Translations under genes and position numbers: made by a program | Notes under the pieces: model-generated | Told to the model about the DNA's origin: nothing | Databases searched by the model: none | What the model saw: the letters and a program-made list of their open reading frames with translations, nothing else | NCBI GenBank assembly: GCA_029238935.1 | Contig: JAQZBN010000015.1 | Location: 1 to 64,000 of the forward strand | DNA: 64,000 nucleotides | Direction: 5' to 3' | Origin: Herbinix sp. | GTDB taxonomy: Bacteria; Bacillota; Clostridia; Lachnospirales; Lachnospiraceae | In this document: in pieces, positions 23,902 through 33,256 of the stretch | How the letters are laid out: each line of letters starts with the position of its first letter | Position numbering within the stretch: position 1 is the first letter of the stretch

Positions 23902-26754
23902 TTAATCAGAGAAAGTATCGTTATTTGCTTCAGGCACGGTAACTTCACCACCTACAACATCATCCGGTTCCTCTAAATTATAATAATATTTATATATATC
24001 GCGGACTAACTCAGCAGCGTTACTGGAGGTATTGCCATTCGGTATTACTGCAGTTACAGATATCTCAGGATTTTGGTATGGTGCATAGGATACAAACAAA
24101 GCATTATTCAGGTTAACTTTACTAATCTGAGATGTTCCTGTTTTTCCAGCCACAGTGACACCAAAATTTTTATAGAGTTGATATACAGATCCACCAGGGG
24201 CGTTCACTACAGAGTACATTCCGCTTTGAACCGTATCCCAGGTACTTTCTTTCACATTTGATAAATCCTGATATACCGCTGCATCGTTGTTTACGATCAC
24301 TTGTCCGTCTTTATCTACGATTTTATCCATAATAGTTAGATTATAACAAGTTCCACGGTTTGCCAAGGTGGTTACATATCGAGCCAATTGAACTGGAGTA
24401 TAAACATTACTGCCTTGTCCAATCGCAGATCGTACGGGGTCCTTATCGGAAACATGAGGTTCTGCTTCACTTAATTCAATACCGGAAGTTACATCTAACC
24501 CAAACAAGGAAGCATATTTTGCCAATCGTTCCAAACCATATTGCTCCTTAAATTTACCGGTACTATCAACACTGAGTGAGAATCCCATCTCATAGAAGAA
24601 AAAGTTACAGGATACTTTTAATGCATCAACAATATTAACGGAACCATGGGAGCCTGGGTAAATATGACACTTTGCCGGTGGATTAATCCTCGTAAACTCT
24701 CCTAAGTCAAGAATTCGATCCGTTGGCGATATGATTCCTTCTTCTAAAGAAGCTACCGAGGTAAGCATTTTAAATGTAGATCCAGGTGCAGTTCTCTGGT
24801 AAGTAGGTCGATTCATTAATGGATAAGAAAGATCATCTAATAATTGGTTGTAATAATCTGAGTCAACCTTATTCGCCAATAGATTATTATCATAGCTAGG
24901 GTAAGTAACAAGAGCAAGAACATCTCCATTCCTTACGTCGGTTACAACTAAAGAGCCACTACATGGCTCTAATGCCAACATAGCAGGTGTTATCTCCAAG
25001 GATATTAACTTGTCCTTCATAAAATCATAAGGAGAATAATGACCTGACTTTAAACTGTCAACTGTTTCCTTATTATATTCTAACACACCTTGCTCGAATA
25101 ATAAAAGACAAATTTCTGTTCCTGATAATTTGTACGAAAATACTAAATTACGGTAGATTTTTTTATTGAATGTGCCATCATCTTTAAGAATATCCTTCGT
25201 ATAGGAGATTAATTTGGTATATAGCTCTTCCGCACTATAATATTCATCGCCAACGTTTAATTTCGATAAGTCAATCCAGTTTTTCGAAATTGCATATTGC
25301 AGAAAGCTACTTAAACTGATTTTATCGTTACGATAATCCATTGTTGTAGGATCATCGATCGGTATTTGTTTTGTTAAGAGTATCTCCTTATCCCCTAATA
25401 CTTTATAGAAATAGTCGAGATAATCCTCCATATCGCCGGTAGTATTACTTGTTTTGGTGTTATCAAAAGCAAGCAATGAATCTAGCTGAGCAAAAATGGT
25501 TTGCATTTGTGATTGGAATTTTTGATATACTTGATGTTCTAAATCGGATGAATCCGGATCAGAAAAACGATGAATATCAATAATATTATTATTAATCAAT
25601 GCATTATATACTTCATAGATCGGTGTTAAAATGTCAGCAGCGCTTTCACCTTTTGAACCGTAATTCATATCTGGACGTAATTTGCCGATCAGGATTCCGG
25701 CTATTTTTTTCTCCAAAATATGGTAAGCAGCCTTTTGAAGATCACTGTCAATGGTTAGATATAAATCATTTCCTGCAGTGGGCTCTGTTCGGTCAACTAC
25801 TTCGACGACTTTACCAAAGTTATTGACGGTAACAATTTCACTACCCTTAGTACCACTGAGGTATTCCTCATATTCTTTCTCTAATCCGGTTTTACCGATA
25901 ATATCAGAGGAATTATAGTTCTCGTTTTTTGCTTCTTCATAACCAGCCAATTCATCAGCACTGATTAAACCGGTATAGCCGAGCATATGAGCAAAATATG
26001 GACTATCGTAATAATATCGCTTTGATTGCTGTTTAATCTCTACACCGGGCAAAAGGGCACTGTCTTCCATAATTGCGGCCACAGTTTCTTCACTTACACT
26101 TGAGGCAACAGTAATCTGTAAATATTTTGGGTAATTCAATAACAAAGCATAACGTACTGCCATGATTTTTATAGCTTCTTCTGTAGTATAATCATCAGAA
26201 ATGTCAAACATATTGGTTATATTCTTCTGTCCATGTTTTAAAAACTCAAATACTTCTTCCGGTGTTGCATTTTTCTGCTCTTCTGTTAATTGATTATCTT
26301 CCAGTACATAGGTAAATGCATTTTTTAAAAATCGAGTTAACGCGGAATCTTTTACCGTAAACTCTAATTCACCTTGTTCATTTTTTATGATGTAGAACTC
26401 AGTATCCAATGTAGTACCATTTTCTTCTATAATATTGATTAATCTTAGTATTACTTCATTCCGTTGTTCATTGGAAGTTAATTCTGTACTATCTTCAATC
26501 ATAACAGAATAGGATAATACATTTGTTGCTAAGAGCTTTCCCTTTCGATCATATATATTACCACGGGTGCTCTTAATCTCCCGGCTTTTGGTTTTTTTGA
26601 AATTTTGTTCGGCTACTTCTGTCGGCCCTTGAACAATCTGTAAGACAAATAACCGATTAATTAAGATAGCAATTAAGGCTATATAAATAAGGGCTATTGG
26701 TAGAAGCCTTGAAGTTAATATCTTTTTTAATTTTTCTACTACTATGTCTAGCAA
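23902..26754 (-). CDS. mrdA: Penicillin-binding protein 2 (elongasome transpeptidase), long form
   Basis: 950 residues; PBP2s are usually 600-700. One transmembrane helix near 17-35, a dimerisation domain (SREIKSTRGNIYDRKGKLLA), then a transpeptidase domain with SxxK in APGSTFKMLT (about residue 659), SxN in KVSCNFFFYE and KTG in AGKTGTSQ (about 868). The extra length is one block at about residues 360-590, rich in acidic, Tyr and Asn residues, between DLQKAAYHILEKKI and GSLVVTDVRNGDVLAL. TTG start, sharing GAGGAGGCATAA with the end of mreD. It builds lateral-wall peptidoglycan with MreBCD; the partner RodA is not in the window. Confidence 0.92.
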   Translation of the reverse strand: MLDIVVEKLKKILTSRLLPIALIYIALIAILINRLFVLQIVQGPTEVAEQNFKKTKSREIKSTRGNIYDRKGKLLATNVLSYSVMIEDSTELTSNEQRNEVILRLINIIEENGTTLDTEFYIIKNEQGELEFTVKDSALTRFLKNAFTYVLEDNQLTEEQKNATPEEVFEFLKHGQKNITNMFDISDDYTTEEAIKIMAVRYALLLNYPKYLQITVASSVSEETVAAIMEDSALLPGVEIKQQSKRYYYDSPYFAHMLGYTGLISADELAGYEEAKNENYNSSDIIGKTGLEKEYEEYLSGTKGSEIVTVNNFGKVVEVVDRTEPTAGNDLYLTIDSDLQKAAYHILEKKIAGILIGKLRPDMNYGSKGESAADILTPIYEVYNALINNNIIDIHRFSDPDSSDLEHQVYQKFQSQMQTIFAQLDSLLAFDNTKTSNTTGDMEDYLDYFYKVLGDKEILLTKQIPIDDPTTMDYRNDKISLSSFLQYAISKNWIDLSKLNVGDEYYSAEELYTKLISYTKDILKDDGTFNKKIYRNLVFSYKLSGTEICLLLFEQGVLEYNKETVDSLKSGHYSPYDFMKDKLISLEITPAMLALEPCSGSLVVTDVRNGDVLALVTYPSYDNNLLANKVDSDYYNQLLDDLSYPLMNRPTYQRTAPGSTFKMLTSVASLEEGIISPTDRILDLGEFTRINPPAKCHIYPGSHGSVNIVDALKVSCNFFFYEMGFSLSVDSTGKFKEQYGLERLAKYASLFGLDVTSGIELSEAEPHVSDKDPVRSAIGQGSNVYTPVQLARYVTTLANRGTCYNLTIMDKIVDKDGQVIVNNDAAVYQDLSNVKESTWDTVQSGMYSVVNAPGGSVYQLYKNFGVTVAGKTGTSQISKVNLNNALFVSYAPYQNPEISVTAVIPNGNTSSNAAELVRDIYKYYYNLEEPDDVVGGEVTVPEANNDTFSD

Positions 26755-26756
26755 TT

Positions 26757-27263
26757 TTATGCCTCCTCATTTCTGGTTCGATTTAATCGCATATTTATCA
26801 TATGTAGCAGCTTATACAAAAAAATCGAGATTACAACGGTATAGATAACCTCCGGTAATATCATACGTCTTAAATAGTATAAGATATTTAATCGGCTTCG
26901 TAATAAAAACTCAAAGATATAATAAAGGAAGCCGTAGATTAAATCACTTACAGCAACGAAGATGATCGGTAGGGTGTAATCATCTTCAGAATATATCTTA
27001 TGAGAAAAGCCGACGAAATAACCAATCAGCATATAGAACAATGCATAGAGACCAACCACATTGCCAAAGCTTAAGTCTACTAATAGACCGCTAAAAAGGC
27101 CTACAAAGAGACCGGTCATTCTGCCTCGCATATAAGCCGTTGATACTACTAATATGAGTAATAGGTTTGGCATTACCTTCGCCATGGCGATGTAATGAAA
27201 CATGGTACTCTGGATTAAAAAACATATTATAATCTCAATTGCAATTACAATCAATCGTTTCAC
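26757..27263 (-). CDS. mreD: Rod shape-determining membrane protein MreD
   Basis: 168 residues, about five transmembrane helices, with GRMTGLFVGLFSGLLVDLSFG in the usual MreD position. GTG start; stop three bases before the PBP2 start. Anchors the MreB-MreC-PBP2 elongation complex in the membrane. Confidence 0.88.
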   Translation of the reverse strand: MKRLIVIAIEIIICFLIQSTMFHYIAMAKVMPNLLLILVVSTAYMRGRMTGLFVGLFSGLLVDLSFGNVVGLYALFYMLIGYFVGFSHKIYSEDDYTLPIIFVAVSDLIYGFLYYIFEFLLRSRLNILYYLRRMILPEVIYTVVISIFLYKLLHMINMRLNRTRNEEA

Positions 27264-27281
27264 AAAATTACCTACTTTTTA

Positions 27282-28133
27282 CTAATCTATTAGGGGTTCT
27301 TTCAGCTCTGTTATAATAAGAACCTCTTCCAACCGTTCGAAGTCGACTACTGGGGTAAGATATGCTGTTTTTGTCATATTACTTGGATCTAGTTTGATAT
27401 CACTGATATATCCAATCAAGATACCCTGTAAAAAATTCGGGCTGATATGTGAAGTTACCACTTCATATCCGTCAGCAATCTCAGCATCCTTACTAATTAA
27501 TTCAACTCTTATTTTGCCTGAATCCAGAAGCTCAAGATCTCCTTTTACAAAACAGGTATCTGCTGTTTTTAAAAACATACCACTGACATTACTTTTGTCA
27601 TCAATGATTGATCTGACAATGGAGTAATTTTGATGTACCTCGGTAATAATTCCAGCTAAGCCATTGCCTGCTAAAACATTATTATCTACTTCCAGCCCAT
27701 CCTCACGACCCTTGTCTATGGTAAAAACATTATACCAGTTGTTAGAGTCTTTACTAATTACTCTAGCAGCTACTTTTGGATAATCAGCATATTTTTGATC
27801 TAGTTCATATAACTTACGTAAACCGTCTAATTCATACTTGTCCTGTAAAAGGATTTTATTTTCATAAGTTAATACACTGACCTGATCTTTTAATTTTTCA
27901 TTTTCTTCGAGTAAGTCATTCATACTTTTCAAAGTATCCATCTTATCGGTTATAAAACTTCCAATTGAATTAATACCTCGCTGCATCGGTGAAATCACAG
28001 TACCTACTGCCGATTTCAACGGTGTTAATTTTTCACCATATCGAAAAGATATAAAAATCAAACAGATACAAAGTATAATGCACACGATAAGAACATGTTT
28101 GGGATTGATATGGATTTTTGTTCTTCGTCTCAT
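27282..28133 (-). CDS. mreC: Rod shape-determining protein MreC
   Basis: 283 residues: short basic N-terminus, one transmembrane helix (about 13-29), a coiled coil at about 60-95 (MNDLLEENEKLKDQVSVLTY) and the beta-rich MreC domain (AARVISKDSNNWYNVFTIDKG, GLEVDNNVLAGNGLAGII, LQGILIGYI). Outer-face scaffold linking MreB to PBP2. RBS AGGAGATAAT. Confidence 0.92.
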   Translation of the reverse strand: MRRRTKIHINPKHVLIVCIILCICLIFISFRYGEKLTPLKSAVGTVISPMQRGINSIGSFITDKMDTLKSMNDLLEENEKLKDQVSVLTYENKILLQDKYELDGLRKLYELDQKYADYPKVAARVISKDSNNWYNVFTIDKGREDGLEVDNNVLAGNGLAGIITEVHQNYSIVRSIIDDKSNVSGMFLKTADTCFVKGDLELLDSGKIRVELISKDAEIADGYEVVTSHISPNFLQGILIGYISDIKLDPSNMTKTAYLTPVVDFERLEEVLIITELKEPLID

Positions 28134-28155
28134 ATTATCTCCTATATCTATTTTA

Positions 28156-29178
28156 TTAATTTAGTATTGTTGTTTGTCTTAAGGTCCCTGCAAGGGAAGA
28201 TAGCTTATGATCCTCCATGATTTTACCTAAGCCGTTTACTACGGTATTAGCCGGATCACTGCAAATATTGATTTTTAAATCAGTTTCCTGACGGAGTAAA
28301 TCATCAAGTCCCGAAATCTGAGCAGAACCTCCGGTGATATAGATGCCGCTGTCAATAATATCGGAAGAAATTTCCGGAGGAGTTCTCTCTAATATTATTT
28401 TTATCGCATCTATAATAGAATATAGATATTCGTAGATAGATTCATATACTGTATCAGAACTGATTTCCATTTCTGTCGGCAGACCGTTTACAACGTCGCG
28501 GCCAAATACTTTAATTGATGCTTGGAATGAACTAAATGCACAGGCGAGCTTTTTCTTAATATTCTCTGCTGTTTTGTCCCCGATTAAGAGGTTGTATTTT
28601 CTCTTAACAATATTTTTAATTGCTTCGTCAATCTTGTTACCGCCAACCGGTATTAACTTACTGAGTACAATCCCGCCCAGAGAAAGTATCGATACTTCTG
28701 TGGTGTCCGCACCGATATCAACAATCATAACACCTTTTGCTGTGGTGATATCAAGACCGGCACCGATGGCATCAGCGATTGGTTTTTCTACTATCTTAAT
28801 TTTACCTGCTTTCATATTGGAGCTGGCAATTAAATCATAGAAGGATCTACGTTCTACTTCAGTAATATCAGTAGGGGTAGCCACAATAAAATCCACAGAA
28901 CCTAAACGACGATTTTTATTAATACGTAACATTAAATGATTTAACATTGCTAGCATGTTTGCAACATCTGCGATTACACCATTTCGTACCGGATAAGTAA
29001 CTAAGATATTGGATGGTGCTTTTTCATACATCTCGAAAGCTTCATTACCGGTAGCTATGATCGTTTTACGATCGGCAATTGCGATGATATTCCGCTCATC
29101 AAGTACAATTCCATCACCCTTCTTGTAAATTTTTATCGTGCTTGTACCAAAATCTATTCCATATGCTTTTGACGACAT
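28156..29178 (-). CDS. mreB: Actin-like cell-shape protein MreB
   Basis: 340 residues, actin fold: phosphate-1 YGIDFGTSTIKIY, connect and phosphate-2 GVMIVDIGADTTEVSIL, adenosine motif IYITGGSAQISGLDDLL. First gene of the mreBCD-PBP2-minCDE unit. The phosphate-1 threonine-rich LGTANT pattern of Bacillus MreB is replaced by FGTSTI, within the range for clostridial paralogues. RBS TAGGAGG. Whether another MreB exists elsewhere in the genome cannot be told. Confidence 0.92.
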   Translation of the reverse strand: MSSKAYGIDFGTSTIKIYKKGDGIVLDERNIIAIADRKTIIATGNEAFEMYEKAPSNILVTYPVRNGVIADVANMLAMLNHLMLRINKNRRLGSVDFIVATPTDITEVERRSFYDLIASSNMKAGKIKIVEKPIADAIGAGLDITTAKGVMIVDIGADTTEVSILSLGGIVLSKLIPVGGNKIDEAIKNIVKRKYNLLIGDKTAENIKKKLACAFSSFQASIKVFGRDVVNGLPTEMEISSDTVYESIYEYLYSIIDAIKIILERTPPEISSDIIDSGIYITGGSAQISGLDDLLRQETDLKINICSDPANTVVNGLGKIMEDHKLSSLAGTLRQTTILN

Positions 29179-29241
29179 AGTTAATCCTCCTATTACTAAC
29201 TAAAATTAAATAATCAAACAGGGATAAGACTAGTCAAGTAA

Positions 29242-29937
29242 TTATATGAGTCCCTGTTCTTTTAAACTAATATATCTATTATCACCAATAATAATATGAT
29301 CCATAAGTGTTATGCCGATTAAATTACCAGCTTCTTTTATTCTCTTAGTAACTCGAATGTCTTCTGAGCTAGGGGTTGGATCACCACTAGGATGATTGTG
29401 TAAGAGAATGATATTAACAGCCTCATATTTTAATGCTGACAGAAATACTTCCCTCGTAGGCATAATTGAGGTGTTGACGGTACCAGTGGAAATGACCATA
29501 TCTTTGATGATTCTATTCTTCGAGTCCATCATCAGTAGAAGAACCTGTTCCGTTGTCAGATGACGCATGTCCTGCATAAAGTAATCAGCCACTGATTGTG
29601 GAGTGACAAGTTTTAATTGCTCTTTATGTGTTTCTTTCGCCATTCGCTTGGTGAGTTCTGCAATGCAGAGTAGCTGAAGTGCTTTTACTCTGCCGATACC
29701 ACTAATGGTTCTTAACTCTTTCATCGTTACGTAATTTAGACCTTTTAAGCCTTTGTAAGTGGTGCTGTTTAAAATATGAATTGCCAGATCAACGGAACGT
29801 AAATTTTTGGTACCGGTACGAATAATCACAGCAAGTAATTCTGCATCGGTTAAAGCTTGCGCTCCATAGGTTTCACATTTTTCATATGGTTGTTCAGAAG
29901 AAGGAAGTTCCTTCACGGTTAAATAATTTGTATTCAT
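29242..29937 (-). CDS. radC: RadC/YeeS-family JAMM-domain protein
   Basis: About 231 residues. N-terminal helix-hairpin-helix (MKELRTISGIGRVKALQLL) and C-terminal JAMM/MPN+ metal site with HNHPSGDPTPSSED and an upstream Glu. Once thought to act in DNA repair; the true activity is unsettled. In Firmicutes it habitually precedes mreB, as here. I use the ATG at 29937; the ORF-track TTG (29949) is inside the TTGGAGGG ribosome site. Confidence 0.9.
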   Translation of the reverse strand: MNTNYLTVKELPSSEQPYEKCETYGAQALTDAELLAVIIRTGTKNLRSVDLAIHILNSTTYKGLKGLNYVTMKELRTISGIGRVKALQLLCIAELTKRMAKETHKEQLKLVTPQSVADYFMQDMRHLTTEQVLLLMMDSKNRIIKDMVISTGTVNTSIMPTREVFLSALKYEAVNIILLHNHPSGDPTPSSEDIRVTKRIKEAGNLIGITLMDHIIIGDNRYISLKEQGLI

Positions 29938-30006
29938 GATACCCTCCAATTACTTCTCTCTCCAAGAAATCAGTTGGTTCATGATTAGTGGTTCTACAGA
30001 AAATGA

Positions 30007-30282
30007 TTATATCCTTTTATAAACAAATATAGATGCAACCGCACCTATAATACTAGCAACGGTAATTCTTATCTGCAGACCAAAGCTTATGGTAATAACG
30101 CCAAGATTTAATCTTACGATATTATCCTTTCCCGGATCGCCGATACCAAAATCCATACCATAATTCAACCAGCTTAATCCTTTCATCTCCTTTGTTAAGT
30201 AGCCTAAAAAGCTACCGATTACAATACCAGCAAGAATAAGTAAGAATAATGCCCAGTTGTTTTTGCCGTATGTTTTTGCCAC
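30007..30282 (-). CDS. DUF4321 small membrane protein
   Basis: 91 residues with two or three transmembrane helices and a polar loop (WLNYGMDFGIGDPGKDNIVRL). The layout and the neighbourhood next to radC-mreB fit DUF4321 of Clostridia; function unknown. GTG start with AGGAGG upstream. It precedes radC on the same strand and may be part of the shape operon. Confidence 0.7.
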   Translation of the reverse strand: MAKTYGKNNWALFLLILAGIVIGSFLGYLTKEMKGLSWLNYGMDFGIGDPGKDNIVRLNLGVITISFGLQIRITVASIIGAVASIFVYKRI

Positions 30283-30427
30283 GGTTTAGCGCCTCCTTCC
30301 GGTTATTTCAGTAAATGTTATAATCTCCCATAATCATAATCAGAAAATTATTATACTACATTTTATCACAAGAATGGTAATTTGTATATAAAAAATATGG
30401 AAGGAAAGCCAAGCGAAGTTAATCATA

Positions 30428-31717
30428 TTACAGCATAATCAGTCCTTGTTCGTATAATTTTTGAACGGACATCATGATACCAAATTTTGCATGATACCAG
30501 GTTAAACCTCCCTGAAAGAATACAGTATAAGGGGGTTTAATCGGTGCGTCAGCGGAAAGCTCAATGGATGAACCCTGTACAAAAGCACCGGCAGCCATAA
30601 TTACGTCGCATTGATAACCAGGCATTGCCCATGGTTCCGGAGATACATAACTATCCACAGGGGCAGCTGCTTGAATACCCTTGCAGAAAGCAATGACTGC
30701 TTCTGCTGAATTTAATGTTACTGCCTGTATGATATCAAAACGATCCTCGGTACCGTTCGGATGTACTTTATACCCTAGTTTTTCATAGACATTTGCTGCA
30801 AAGATGGCTCCTTTTAATGCACCGGATACAACCTGAGGTGCCAAGAATAATCCTTGAAATAATAAAGCATTCAATCCAAGAGTAGCACCAACTTCCTTTC
30901 CGAGACCGGGAGCAGTTAATCGATATGCTGCATTCTCAATGTATTCTGTCTTGCCCACAATATAACCACCGATGGGAGCAAGTCCACCACCGGGATTTTT
31001 TATCAATGATCCAACACACATATCTGCCCCTACTTCAGTTGGCTCATGAAGATCTACAAATTCACCGTAACAATTATCCACCATACAAATGATATCTGGT
31101 TTCAGCTCTTTTAAAAAGGCAATCAATTCACCTATTTTCTCTACGGATAGGGTTGGTCTGTCTGCGTATCCTTTTGAACGTTGAATGGTAGCTAATTTCG
31201 TTTTTTCATGCACAGCTTTTCTGATTTGCTCCCAGTCAAAGTTTCCGTCCGGCAGGAGATCCACCTGGCGATAGGTGATACCAAATTCAGCGAGGGATCC
31301 CTTCGTCTTAGTAATTCCGATGACACCCTCCAGCGTATCATAGGGTTTACCAACTGGTGATAAAATCTCATCTCCAGGCCTTAAATTACCGGATAGAGCT
31401 ACCGTAAGTGCATGGGTACCACTGATTAACTGGGGTCGAACCAATGCGTCCTCTGCATGAAAAACATCGGCGTATACTTTCTCTAAGGTATCTCTTCCAA
31501 TATCATTATATCCATAGCCGGTAGTAGCTGCAAAATGTACGTCACTAAGACGATTATCCTGCATGGCTTTTAACACCTTCATTTGATTTATTTCTGCATT
31601 ATAATCAATTTGAGCAAAACGTTCTCTTAATGTTTCTTCTGTGGACTGACAAAATGCTATCACCTTCGGATCAATCCCTAAAGACTCATATGTTTTGTTT
31701 ATTTCATTTGTATTCAT
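30428..31717 (-). CDS. ynbB: PLP-dependent 'aluminium resistance' / methionine gamma-lyase-family protein
   Basis: 429 residues, fold-type I PLP enzyme. The probable Schiff-base lysine is in VGSLIKNPGGGLAP; DNCYGEFVD and FAATTGYGYNDIGRDTLEKV are typical of the YnbB group. The name comes from an old plant-related annotation; the likely chemistry is C-S lyase or related, not proven. It is usually next to miaA/hfq/mutSL in Firmicutes, which matches here (miaA is about 580 bases upstream). RBS AAAGGAGGCATG. Confidence 0.85.
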   Translation of the reverse strand: MNTNEINKTYESLGIDPKVIAFCQSTEETLRERFAQIDYNAEINQMKVLKAMQDNRLSDVHFAATTGYGYNDIGRDTLEKVYADVFHAEDALVRPQLISGTHALTVALSGNLRPGDEILSPVGKPYDTLEGVIGITKTKGSLAEFGITYRQVDLLPDGNFDWEQIRKAVHEKTKLATIQRSKGYADRPTLSVEKIGELIAFLKELKPDIICMVDNCYGEFVDLHEPTEVGADMCVGSLIKNPGGGLAPIGGYIVGKTEYIENAAYRLTAPGLGKEVGATLGLNALLFQGLFLAPQVVSGALKGAIFAANVYEKLGYKVHPNGTEDRFDIIQAVTLNSAEAVIAFCKGIQAAAPVDSYVSPEPWAMPGYQCDVIMAAGAFVQGSSIELSADAPIKPPYTVFFQGGLTWYHAKFGIMMSVQKLYEQGLIML

Positions 31718-32294
31718 AAAATCATGCCTCCTTTAATTCCAACTGCTTTTATACCCTTAGAGAGCATAATTTTATCAGGGAATGTAGTATTGTTAAGTAC
31801 GATCAGTGAATCTTACGTTTACTTTCTTAGTAAATTTTCGATGGTTATACATTGTTCTACTGATGTAGACTGTAAAATTTTTATTATTTATTAGGTACAT
31901 TAGCCAAAGTTTTTTCTTTATAAAAGTTTTAGCTCTCGTATTCGTAATTAAGATTATATTGGAATTATTCAATATTGAAGTTATTTCAATATTGTAGTTA
32001 TTTTTATATTGTAATTATTTTTATTGTAATTATCTTAATATTGTAATTATTTTATCTTGTAGTTAATATTATTTTGCATTTATCTTTGTACTTGATTTTA
32101 CTTTGTAATTAATTTACTTTGTAATTAATTTACTTTGTAATTGATTTACTTTGTAATTGATTTTACTTTATTTTAATAAGCACCACAAGAGCACCAAACG
32201 ATCTATTTAAAACCATTACTGTAAAATTACTATCCAATGTATAGTAAAAATCATTTCATTACATTAGTTTACATAATATTTTTACGTATTCTAT
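31718..32294. other. 577-base AT-rich gap with a degenerate repeat tract
   Basis: No gene on either strand. From about 31960 to 32176 the sequence is made of TTGTAATTATTTT-like units that become an exact 16-bp tandem repeat at 32100-32163 (listed separately). The flanks have no recognisable promoter, RNA or terminator. Confidence 0.6.
32100..32176. repeat. 16-bp tandem repeat, four full copies plus a partial
   Basis: Copies at 32100, 32116, 32132 and 32148: ACTTTGTAATTAATTT twice, then ACTTTGTAATTGATTT twice, then ACTTTATTTTAA. Looser copies with the core TTGTAATTA/TTGTAGTTA extend upstream to about 31975. Confidence 0.9.
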
Positions 32295-33242
32295 TTATAA
32301 AATTATTTTTTTCTCTTTTAGAATATGAATCATGGCATCCGGTATTTCTGCATCAGATGGATACTGATCCTTATCTAGCCAAAGTACATCCTTTTCTCGT
32401 TTAAACCAGGTAATTTGTCGTTTGGCAAAATGCCTGGTTTCTTTCTTTATGATATCGATCGCTTCCTCTAGGGTACACTCCCCATCCAAATGGCTGAGCA
32501 GTTCCTTATATCCTAATCCTTGCATGGAAACAAGATCTTTTGTATAACCCATGGCTGCCAGTGTCTTTACTTCCTCAAGCAAGCCTTTTTCCATCATAAG
32601 ATCTACTCTATGATTAATGGTATGATAAAGTTTAGCTCGATCTTTTGTTAAAACAAAATAACAGAATTGATAGGGAGAGGTCTTAGTTCTTTGCTCTGCA
32701 TTATGGGTTGAGATTTGACCACCGGTCTGGTGAAGGTATTCTAAGGCACGGATGACTCTTTTTATATTATTAGGGTGAATCGCAGCTGCACTCTCCGGGT
32801 CCGACTTTTCCAGAAGATTATGCAAATACTCATTTCCGTGTTCTTTCGCTAATATTTCTAGTTCACTACGGTAGCTGGTATCAGTTTCATTTTCTGTAAA
32901 ATCAATATCGTATAATACCGCTTGAATATAAAAACCTGTCCCCCCTACGATAATCGGAATCTTTCCTTTTCCATATATTTGTTCCATAGCACGCTTGGCA
33001 TATTCTTGAAATTTAACGACATTAAATTCATCTTCCGGCTTTAATATGTCAATGAGATAATGTGGAACACCGGACATCTCCTGCGGTGTAATTTTTGCTG
33101 TTCCGATATCCATAAATTGATATACCTGCATGGAATCAGCTGAAATAATTTCTCCATGAATCATCTTAGCTAATTGGATCGAGAGTGCTGTTTTTCCGAC
33201 AGAAGTAGGTCCGGTTAAAATTATTAATGGCTTTTTATCCAA
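32295..33242 (-). CDS. miaA: tRNA dimethylallyltransferase
   Basis: 315 residues. P-loop GPTSVGKTALS, substrate block ADSMQVYQFMDIGTAK, VPHYLIDILKPEDEFNV, VGGTGFYIQAVLYDIDF and KRVIRALEYLHQTG. Adds dimethylallyl to A37 of tRNAs reading UNN codons. TTG start with GAAGGT upstream; 14 bases after mutL. Confidence 0.95.
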   Translation of the reverse strand: MDKKPLIILTGPTSVGKTALSIQLAKMIHGEIISADSMQVYQFMDIGTAKITPQEMSGVPHYLIDILKPEDEFNVVKFQEYAKRAMEQIYGKGKIPIIVGGTGFYIQAVLYDIDFTENETDTSYRSELEILAKEHGNEYLHNLLEKSDPESAAAIHPNNIKRVIRALEYLHQTGGQISTHNAEQRTKTSPYQFCYFVLTKDRAKLYHTINHRVDLMMEKGLLEEVKTLAAMGYTKDLVSMQGLGYKELLSHLDGECTLEEAIDIIKKETRHFAKRQITWFKREKDVLWLDKDQYPSDAEIPDAMIHILKEKKIIL

Positions 33243-33256
33243 CTAAGTACCTTCTT

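Noticed and set aside
31960-32176. Repeat tract as a CRISPR array
   Set aside because: Units are 16 bp and directly adjacent with no spacers, and no cas genes are present.
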